The notes below the pieces were generated by a model. The model saw only the letters and a program-made list of their open reading frames with translations. It made no database searches and had not been told where the DNA came from. Shown here one piece after another: positions 56,185 through 64,000 of a stretch of DNA of 64,000 nucleotides. How positions within the stretch are numbered: position 1 is the first letter of the stretch; each line of letters opens with the position of its first letter. Both the position numbers and the translations under genes were made by a program. The stretch is from assembly GCA_032207245.1 (NCBI GenBank), contig CM063506.1, positions 45,310,756-45,374,755 of the forward strand. Direction: 5' to 3'. Source of the stretch: Pardosa pseudoannulata (Eukaryota > Arthropoda > Arachnida > Araneae > Lycosidae).

Positions 56185-56462
56185 AATCCATCTTACAACT
56201 GCAATACAGTTTCACGGAGAACATTACACCTACACACAGTCCATAAATAGTACCTGTATGGTACACATTTACAGTTTTTTAAAGCTTTTACCATGTAGCA
56301 ATACGTATTTACTGTTCTCAAAGCATTATTACATAGGACGCAAGCAGCATTTCATGAAACGGTATTATTCATAAACAACTCGCATTTGTATGTTGGAACG
56401 AGATATATATTAAATAAAATATCATTTTATTTATATTTTAATCTAAATTCCCAAACTGGATG

Positions 56463-56602
56463 GGTAGTGCGCTGCTGTTCGGTTCGAGTGATGCTGATGG
56501 CATTAATGTTCGTAGCTGTTCGAAAACAGCTTTCAGCAGTAGTTCCATGTCTCATTAGACCTCGTCTAGCAAAACAGTAGCCTGTAGCGCTCCAAATCCA
56601 AC
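56463..56602 (+). mobile_element. SINE-A copy, diverged
   Basis: GGTTCGAGTGATGCTGATGG, GTAGCTGTTCGAAAACAGC, CTCATTAGACCTCGTCTAGC and GTAGCGCTCCAAATCC. Confidence 0.82.
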
Positions 56603-57161
56603 AATCTAAATTACTAGATTAAATTCAGTTATAATTATTTTATTATAATTACATAGTATTTTATTTATACTGGTTTAGTTTTTTTATTGTGCATTTATGC
56701 AAAGTTTCAGTAATTTGAGTTAATAATTGTCACAAATGCATTGTAGTGTCCAATGTCCCCTCAAGACCATTATGTCTAGTTTTGTTCGTCATTACAATAC
56801 TTCTATTACTTTGTACTATGATAGCGATGGTGAACTTTTTGATTAGCTTGGCTGTAAAATTAAGATTTATTACTTTCAAGTATCCAGTGTGCCACTTGTT
56901 ATATTTCTTTCAAGTATCAAGTCAAGTTTAAGTTTCAAGTTTATATTTCCGCTATTATCTACATAAAAATGTTTAGTTTTTAAAATTATTCATTGTACTC
57001 TTGTCACAATGTTAGAGGGTCATTGCTGTAATATAAAGATTTTTAGTAACATTTGTTTTTAATTGTTTGGTATAAGAAACCTTTTTACCTTACCATTTTT
57101 TTTTTTTAGATTTGGAAAATCAAACTGTCTGAATCATTGTAGGAGACATCACTCGTCTCAA

Positions 57162-57777
57162 TCCCTTATATAATAATAGCCTAAGATATCTGTCCGCAAA
57201 TTTATGAAGCGGTTGGACCTGGAATGGATACAGGCATTCATTCAAAGCAAATAAAGTTTATCTTCTCCTAAACTATCGATCCGATTCTAAAATAAATTTG
57301 TATAAATATGCTACATATCACAGCAAAAAATACTGTCGTCTTTAAAACGTTCGAAATACACCCCTTCGCCCCTTTTCGAGAGTTTAATGCCGTTATTTCA
57401 AGCCCTATTTTCCCCGGTTAAGATCAGGCGATTAAATTTAACCATTTATCACTTAATAAATAGGTAAAAATAACAATTTTTTATAGATTGTGATGTCATT
57501 CCTTTAACCATCTCATTTAATCATTTCATATTTTTTAAACTATTTAAATATCGTCTGCATTATCTTCATGTGTTTTATCACTGAACTTAGATATTACGTA
57601 AATTATTTTTTTTTATATTTGGCTTAAATAATAGATTAGGTACATATGTGATAATTTTAAATTTAATCATCGATTATTTTTTGTTGCGATGAAAATTTTA
57701 CCACCGGTATTAACAATAAATTCTTTTCGTATAAGTCTAGGAGTCTATTTCACGGACTAATAAATATCTAAATTTTA

Positions 57778-57856
<79 letters not shown>

Positions 57857-58119
57857 GAAATTAAGAAGTTTGTTCGTTTGTGTTTTTGTTTGTTATACAT
57901 AACCACACGGCTTGACTAAATGAATTTAATGTGATTCTAAACTGCATTACAGGATCGGGAGACTCTAGAGGAGTATGACGATAAATAAATTATTGAGAGT
58001 GAACCAGATAATTCTCAGCCAAAAAGCAAATCATTTCTTACCCTGCCTCATTGAGTACTTAACAGTTCTGGAAAATTAAAAATTTTACTGATCCCGTCAT
58101 TTGACGGGCTATATGCTAG
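57162..58119 (+). mobile_element. Helitron, copy 2, with later (TA)n insertion
   Basis: Starts TCCCTTATATAATAATAGCC after A, and ends with the perfect hairpin CCCGTCATTTGACGGG, then CTATATGCTAG before T. Shares most of its body with 34117-34751. An extra block (about 57700-58005), including the (TA)n tract 57780-57853 and TTTGTTCGTTTGTGTTTTTG, distinguishes this longer copy. Confidence 0.87.
57780..57853. repeat. (TA)n microsatellite inside Helitron copy 2
   Basis: Uninterrupted TA tract of about 74 bp. Confidence 0.95.
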
Positions 58120-58629
58120 TCTCTTAAGATCCTTCTCCTATATCTCGATGTTTGGCGCAGTTTGTCCCTAGAGGAATTAGCGCCAACCAACCAACCAACC
58201 TTTATCTCGAAACATCAGTTTTGATGCTTACCAATTTCATATTCAAATATAAGACACCAAACTATGCCAAAATTTGCAATTTAGTTTAGATTCTTTCTTT
58301 AATAACTCATCCCACTCACGTATTTCCCGATGAAAATGTTAAGTGTCCCCTTTAGGGATTTCCATGATGTAGGGAGACACTGGTCACCCATATGTCCCAC
58401 TAAATGTCGTAATGGCGCTTTGTTTGTACTCGTTTTAATTCTGCTTTTGGTGGCTGCTAGTCGTGAAGATAGGTTCTTTTTTTAAATGTTGTCAGTGAAT
58501 ATAAGTGAATAAAGATTACTAGATAATAAAACACTAGATTTACGGGTATTGATCATGTACCTATTTTTACTGAAGTGAGCCCATTTGACTCAAACTAGAA
58601 AATTGAAGTTTTTTGCAAAGAAAATAGTT

Positions 58630-58827
58630 CTAAATTAATTTAAATAAAATGTTTATTATCAAAAAATTCACGGGAAACATTTTTTTACATATAAAATCTG
58701 TTTTTGAAACACATTTTCCGCAAACATTTTTATTACATTCAGCACAATGGTTTCTACATCTGTTTCTTTTGCATGATTGTTGAACTTGACAATTCTTCCT
58801 CGCGACAGTAACATGAATTTCTGTCAT
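58630..58827 (-). pseudogene. piggyBac transposase C-terminal cysteine-rich domain fragment
   Basis: The frame contains KNCQVQQSCKRNRCRNHCAE, CNKNVCGKC and FICKK: closely spaced Cys/His positions as in the zinc-binding C-terminal domain of piggyBac transposases. The catalytic domain upstream is missing. The domain points inward from the nearby 58531 terminus, as expected for a 3' end. Confidence 0.65.
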
Positions 58828-59075
58828 TAGAATGGAAGTGTTCTCGACTTGTTCTCTATATTTACTTTATACTATACTTTATATACTTTATATTTATTAC
58901 TATAGTTATTTATTTTCATATACATTCTGAGTCAAATTGGCTCACAACCGTGAAAATAGGTATACCACATTTGATAATGCGAAATGAAGGGGTCTGCGGG
59001 GAAGAGGAATGAAAGTTTACATATATTTTATTACTTAACTAAAAACCAACATATGTTTTTGAAAAGTAATATTAA

Positions 59076-59081
<6 letters not shown>

Positions 59082-59149
<68 letters not shown>

Positions 59150-59179
59150 CATATATATATATATGTATGTATGTATGCA

Positions 59180-59233
<54 letters not shown>
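59082..59233. repeat. (TA)n microsatellite
   Basis: TA tract with CATATACATATAC and GTATGTATG interruptions; the ORFs over it are artefacts. Confidence 0.95.
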
Positions 59234-59236
<3 letters not shown>

Positions 59237-59242
59237 GTTATG

Positions 59243-59670
59243 TAAGGAAAATTCTCAGGGGTTTTCAAAACTTAAATCAAGGGCTAAAAATTCCCGCGTC
59301 ATTTTGCATTCCTCTTTTTAACCCCTAACCTAAATTGTCCACTGGGGTTTACGCCCTCAGAGAAGGGGCCTGACCAATTATAACCCTACATGGTCCTAGC
59401 GGACAATTTAGGGAATTTCCAAATAAAAAGGAGATACACGCTGTCGGAGACAGATTTTTCTAGAGATATTTTCCCACAGATGTTGACCCAGTTGTTACGT
59501 GTCTTGTACATAGAACTTCATGCTAGCTGACCCCTTCAGTTTGTCCTGTCCCTATGATGAAATGGGAACCCGTTCTTCAACGTTATCTTAATAAAGGTCT
59601 TTAGCTGAAACGGTATCATTTTTATGGCCATGACTGCAACCACCCATCGAGAAGTCCATCTCATTACATA
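59243..59670 (+). repeat. R1 repeat copy 3
   Basis: AAGGAAAATTCTCAGGGG start right after (TA)n, as in copy 1. It keeps GGAGATACACGCTGTCGGAG and GCTAGCTGACCCCTTCAG, which are altered in copy 1. Confidence 0.82.
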
Positions 59671-59722
59671 CATAGTGATCAAATTTTTAATGAGTCAAAT
59701 TGGCTCGGTCCGTAAATCTAGT

Positions 59723-60861
59723 GTTACTTATGGTCCATTCTCGTGCCGACTAGTGGCACGCTTTGCCATAAGTTCGCCATCTCTCTACTAGGAAGTAAAA
59801 AGTCTTGCCGTATTGCCAGGGATATTTTCAAACATGTTGAGGTAGGATAGTTATCGCCACCACTGAATAAAAGCAAAGCCAACGTATGGCACAAGTAGAA
59901 AGTGTGAATGTAGATTGTTTTTTCAGCCATTCCCTTGCATCATTGATAATGCAGTTCGTTTGTAGCTGCGAACAGCTGTCTACGTTCAGTCCCGTTTTAT
60001 TTTTGTCTTTACGATAATTTTACATTAAAATCTGCACAAAACTTTTACCTTCTCATACTAATTTCCTCCTTCGTATCGTAATGCGTTAACTTTATGTAAT
60101 GTTATAATAGAGACTGTTGTATAAAAGAATTGGTGTTACGGAGTATCGCATTACGTAGTATTAGAGGCAATACTTGTCGGCCTAAAATTTTTGTTGCCGG
60201 TAGTTTTTATATAATGCTTGAAATAGACTGGAGAAGAGCCAGATAGGTTCAAAAGCCTACTGCATCTTGCTGCTACGCTCTGCTAACTTAAATTATCGTA
60301 GCTTGGTGTATATCCAACCATAAAACTTATAAGAATTGTTTACATAAGTAAATGTTAACGTAACTGTGTAACAGCTATTTTTAAGGATCATTGTGGGACG
60401 CGAAGAAAAAATAAGCTTTACATCCTCATTCACCGTAGCAATAACTCTTTTGTGCGTGTACTTGTTTAGAATAGTCACAGATAAAATTAGGAGTTTTAGA
60501 ACGATATACTAATCGGGCTATTTTTAAGGAGTCTACATTAAATCTTTGAAATTTTCGGTTAAAAATGTTATATTAAACCACATTTTTCCACATTTTGGAA
60601 TTATTACTTTTGCCAAGTGGAATAGGGGGATTACGAGAGATTTTTCATGAGGGTATGTTTGCGCAGAGGTAAAGGGGAGGGGGCCGGGGTTCTCACTTAA
60701 GCTCGTATCTCAAAATTATTTTCTATATGTTAAACAGGTATTCATGGTGGGAGAACAGGTTATCGAAAACATATTATAAGAAGGAAGTGTAAAAGTATTT
60801 TTACAAAAATTAATGTAAAAAAAAAATTTGCAATTTTTTTTCAATTCTGTATTGTTTACAA
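59723..60861. other. No recognised feature
   Basis: Unique sequence with short ORFs only; no domain recognised. Confidence 0.3.
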
Positions 60862-61105
60862 CAGGGCTCCCACGGTCCTTAAAAGTTCTTAACAACTCCT
60901 TAATTTTAGCTTTCATTTTTAAGGGCCCTTAAAGCTACTTAATTTTTATCAAAAGTCCTTAAAAACTCCTTAATTTTTTAATTAGAATACAATCAATTTC
61001 TCTATTGACGTTATCCACTTTCTTCACTTCCTATCAGTTTTAGCCGTATTCTCCTAACTTTCTAGTTTTATAAGTTCAGAGTTATATTTGCCCAAAACCA
61101 TTATA

Positions 61106-61179
<74 letters not shown>

Positions 61180-61560
61180 GTGTGTATATGTATACATATA
61201 TATGTATGTGTGTGTATATGTATATATGTGTGTGTATAGTCATTTTTAAACCTGAGAAAGTACTGTTTATAGTGTATTTTATTCACAACTTTTGTTTTGT
61301 TTGATCACTAGTTATTGTCAAATAGATTTATCTTATATTAATTTTTAGGCATTTTTAAAAATTTAATTCTGAAATATTGTAGGGCATTTATTGAACATGC
61401 CTTGTCTGGTTCATAATCGTTAAAATATGTTCCTCAGGAAATAGGGTTTATATCGTTATGCCGTGTATTTCAAGTAGGTCCTTATAAAATGTTACTTTGG
61501 TCCTTAGAAAACCCTTAAAAGGTCCTTAATTTTTGTTCTGGAAAAAGAGTGGGAATCCTG
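60862..61560. mobile_element. MITE-like repeat with CAGGGCTCCCAC ends
   Basis: CAGGGCTCCCACGGTCCTTA on the left; the reverse complement of the right end is CAGGATTCCCACTCTTTTTC. Tandem TCCTTAAAA/CCCTTAAA motifs lie inside both ends and a (TA)n(TG)n tract (61103-61240) in the middle. The layout parallels R0 (CAGGG terminus plus iterated short motif). Confidence 0.7.
61103..61240. repeat. (TA)n(TG)n microsatellite
   Basis: TA tract followed by TGTGTATATGTATA units. Confidence 0.95.
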
Positions 61561-61769
61561 TATAAACTTCGATATTTTTTATCGAAGCAAATCTATTTAT
61601 TGAAAAAAAAAGTATATTTCATTTAAATAAAAGTGAAAAATGCATTTTATTAAAAATGATCCGATTAAAAATTCCGTGTACAATAATCGTGTGTGTGTGG
61701 GGGGGGTGTTGCTAACACATTATCCCCCATCGCTTCGCCATTACGTATTTATTTATCTCAAATGGTAGG

Positions 61770-61965
61770 TTGTTTGGTTGGTTTAGAGCGCTACGGTCTG
61801 CTGTTTTGTTACACGAGGGTTAATGAGAACGGGACGTACTGCTTAGCTGATTCCGAACAGGCTATGAGCATTGAATGCTAGGAATATTTTTGCCAGAAGT
61901 GGGATTAGAAGCCATGAACTCTGGTACTGAAGAGCAACGTGCCCTACCATTCGGCAGTCGTTCTA
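61770..61965 (-). mobile_element. SINE-A copy
   Basis: GGTTGGTTTAGAGCGCTACG tail, GCTGATTCCGAACAGGC, GGGATTAGAAGCC B box and CCCTACCATTCGGCAGTCG head. It carries a short extra segment at about 61878-61893. Confidence 0.85.
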
Positions 61966-62143
61966 CTCTGTATCGCAAATAGAGCTAGTTTTAGTTATAA
62001 CTAATCAGATTGATTCATCATTAATGCCACGGTCACACGATTTAAATCTGGGGATGTTATTTTTTTTCAATTTCATATTTTTTAGTTTGTTTTTATGTAA
62101 TCTCACAATTTATTCTTTAGTTTTATGAAATTTGTTGTACTAA

Positions 62144-62628
62144 CACATTGTGTGCGGGTACATTTCGCAGCGGAATTGTACCGGGAGCGGGCATTTTGCG
62201 CGTCAACTTAGTTATTCAGTTAAATCTCAATAGATCGAAAATTATTTAATTTTTTAACCAACTTTTCGTATTTTATATTGAAATATATAAATAAATATGT
62301 AGACAAATAAATATATATATAAATACTAATTTATATAATATCATTTTCGTAAGGGTAAGTAAGTTTATTTTAAATCTAAATTGATTATTTTAATCAACCT
62401 ACCTGTTTTGTTGGTCTGCATCGACTGATATAAAAACTAGTTTTTATATGTCTAAATTTTTCCGGAATCTATGTAGTAGACAAGAACATTCGGCTTTGTT
62501 TTCCTGTATATACTGTTATTTTTGTACCCACAAACAAACCATGCTGTTATACTAACCCGTACTAGTACGTGTCCCGCGCTCAAGTATCAATCGTCAGAAA
62601 GCGTAGTAGTACGTGTCCTGCATACGTA
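62144..62628 (-). mobile_element. TTAA-type MITE, copy 2
   Basis: CACATTGTGTGCGGGTACAT start and GTACTAGTACGTGTCCCGCG near the end, inverted relative to 30473-30957. Flanks are CTAA (62140-62143, decayed) and TTAA (62629-62632). The right terminus has lost a few bases. Confidence 0.8.
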
Positions 62629-62632
62629 TTAA

Positions 62633-63122
62633 AGGCTGCTCTAATATTTTTCAAACCTTACTAATTTTATTTTTAATAGGTGTAATATACACATTTTAAA
62701 TGCTAACTTTAGTATAGAAAATACTTTTAAGATAACAAATTTTTGCTATAAAAAAAATTATAAAAGGAAAATATAGTATAGTAGAATATTTACTGTTCTA
62801 TTACGGGGTATAATTGTTTTAAAATAATTCTAAAAATGCGACTAGATCAGAGAGAATTTATTTTTCCTCATAGGCAAAATGACTAATTGTCCTCCTCTTG
62901 AAAGTTTTGTCCTCCCTCAAAAAGTTTCTAGATGTAGTAGCCACCGTTTCGTTATGCAATACTAGTTATAGTTATCCTTTTCGATATGTAAAAGCTGATT
63001 TACAAATATCTATACTTTTAATACAAAAATTTCTTATATAGGTGAAAAAATAGCTAATTTAATGTAGGCAGTAACTTAGTAGTGACTGCAATCGGAAGAC
63101 AAAATCGGCATACAATGTGTTA
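62633..63122. other. AT-rich stretch ending in a TTAA-type MITE end
   Basis: Ends CGGCATACAATGTG followed by TTAA at 63119-63122, the same terminus as the TTAA-type MITE family. Its left partner is unclear and may be the 62144 end. Confidence 0.35.
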
Positions 63123-63289
63123 AGTACGTGTATGTTACATTTTATACGTCAAATTATTTACCATAGTTTTTAATTTTTAATGCTTAAAATTTAGACTGTC
63201 TTCTCTTTTTTTTCCAATATTATTTACAAATTGCGTAATCAAGCTTTAAGCCTGATATGTTGGATTTAAAAAAAATAAATAAAACCCTC

Positions 63290-63340
63290 CGTTAACAGAA
63301 ACCTCGGTTAATCGAAGTTTGGATAATCAAGGTTCTACTG
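63290..63340 (-). mobile_element. Tigger/pogo terminal fragment
   Basis: The reverse complement CAGTAGAACCTTGATTATCC followed by a TA flank is a classical Tigger/pogo end. No matching second end was found nearby. Confidence 0.6.
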
Positions 63341-64000
63341 TACCGTAAAAAGAACATTTTTTTTTTAAATTTATTATTTTTATTATTTTCCCTCTCTTGA
63401 TATATTATTCTGTTTGATTTCAAGCGGATACCTATGTAGAATGCTTAATGACTAGCGAAATGTTTACGAGCTGTTGTCAAGTTTCCACCAATTACCTCAT
63501 ATGCAGGAACCCTTTTCTCTCTCCAGCTGTTACCCATACACGTTCCTTTGTGAAAAATGAATCTATTAAAATTCTGTACTATGCATGTCTGTATTTTTAA
63601 ACTTTTATATACTTTCACAATATTTATAATTTTTATATTTTTTTTTCATGATTATTGGGACATAAACATATCTAACCAGCCATAATTTATAACTTTGAAA
63701 TTCGTAACTTTAAATATCTTCTCTTCATATAACAGTCTACAACTCTATAACGATAATTTGGAGTTTAAAGTATCGTTGTATTTAAGTTTTACTGTATTTT
63801 ATGATTAAATAATTATTAGGAATTATCTTTACAGTTTTCTTTAAAGGAAATTGCGAAGGGGGTAAATTGTGCAAAGTCGGGGCCTGACTAAGATACTTTA
63901 GTGCCCAGTACACAATTCAATTTTTCTGCCCTCCACCCCCATTACAAATTTATAGCAACAAGTTATCATAATTACAGTCATATAAAAATTGTAACATTGA
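63341..64000. other. No recognised gene
   Basis: A possible further pogo-like half-site (ATCGTTGTATTTAAGTTTTA followed by CTGTA) lies at 63772-63795. Otherwise AT-rich DNA to the window edge. Confidence 0.3.

Larger units (their letters stand above)
58531..59722 (-). mobile_element. piggyBac-like element with nested R1 repeat
   Basis: Inverted ends ACACTAGATTTACGGGTATT and (reverse complement) ACACTAGATTTACGGACCGA, with CATTTGACTCA-type subterminal sequence at both sides. The flanking tetramers are degenerate rather than clean TTAA. A cysteine-rich transposase tail is encoded at 58827-58630; a (TA)n tract and R1 copy 3 fill the right half. Most of the transposase is absent. Confidence 0.7.
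17681..64000 (+). other. Presumed Lasp intron 2 (continues beyond the window)
   Basis: After the exon 2 donor I looked for an acceptor followed by codons for HYPK and for nebulin-repeat or SH3 coding, and found none up to 64000. No other convincing exon was seen in this interval on either strand. Content is almost entirely repeats and AT-rich unique sequence. The intron assignment is inference; an undetected small gene or divergent exon could still be present. Confidence 0.5.

Noticed and set aside
57105..57165. Polypyrimidine tract plus AG before a short open stretch
   Set aside because: The reading frame does not match Lasp and soon enters the Helitron.
58984..59328. 114-residue plus ORF
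   Set aside because: YIYIY repeat from (TA)n running into the R1 repeat.
61700..61735. CATTATCCC string as a possible HYP start of Lasp exon 3
   Set aside because: Not preceded by an acceptor in the required phase and followed by unrelated codons and a SINE.

Overview
This window is eukaryotic nuclear DNA. It is strongly AT-rich, carries many (TA)n microsatellites, and is crowded with decayed transposons; the genes are split into short exons with ordinary GT-AG introns. Both recognisable genes are conserved animal genes. The repeat content (piggyBac, Tigger/pogo, hAT, Merlin, Helitron and tRNA-derived SINE families) fits an arthropod; a spider or other arachnid is my best guess, as inference only. 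No long bacterial-type ORFs or operons are present, and most open frames are microsatellite translations, SINE bodies or chance ORFs.

Genes. (1) RAB5IF/OPTI (EMC6/Rab5-interacting family) lies on the minus strand as four coding exons: 13507-13406, 11325-11222, 9254-9125 and 5817-5776. They join in phase into a complete 125-residue protein. Its introns hold a hAT remnant (intron 1), a Tigger/pogo element split by another repeat (intron 2), and a piggyBac-like element beside a frameshifted Merlin transposase (intron 3). (2) Lasp (LIM and SH3 domain protein) begins on the plus strand. Exons 14306-14377 and 17586-17680 encode almost the whole N-terminal LIM domain. I found no nebulin-repeat or SH3 exons, so the rest of the window is probably one Lasp intron longer than 46 kb. 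The two start codons are 798 bp apart and divergent, so the promoters lie close together.

Layout. 1-5775: 3' flank of RAB5IF, with a 0.73 kb repeat (R0), two MITE-like elements and an internally deleted piggyBac (3818-4892). 5776-13507: RAB5IF. 13508-14305: shared promoter region. 14306-17680: start of Lasp. 17681-64000: presumed Lasp intron filled with repeats. These include fifteen copies of a tRNA-derived SINE (SINE-A), at least four copies of a second one (SINE-B), two Helitrons, nested Tigger elements (38264-40322), a hAT element with 8-bp target duplication (36525-37516), several TTAA-flanked piggyBac-type elements, a three-copy repeat (R1), short-loop perfect hairpins and long (TA)n tracts.

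I see no operon-like, defence-like or otherwise unknown gene system. The most informative features are the divergent gene pair, the layered transposon insertions, an unclassified repeat family (R0) with apparent 6-bp target duplications, and a set of perfect hairpins. All identifications come from reading the sequence; no database search was run.
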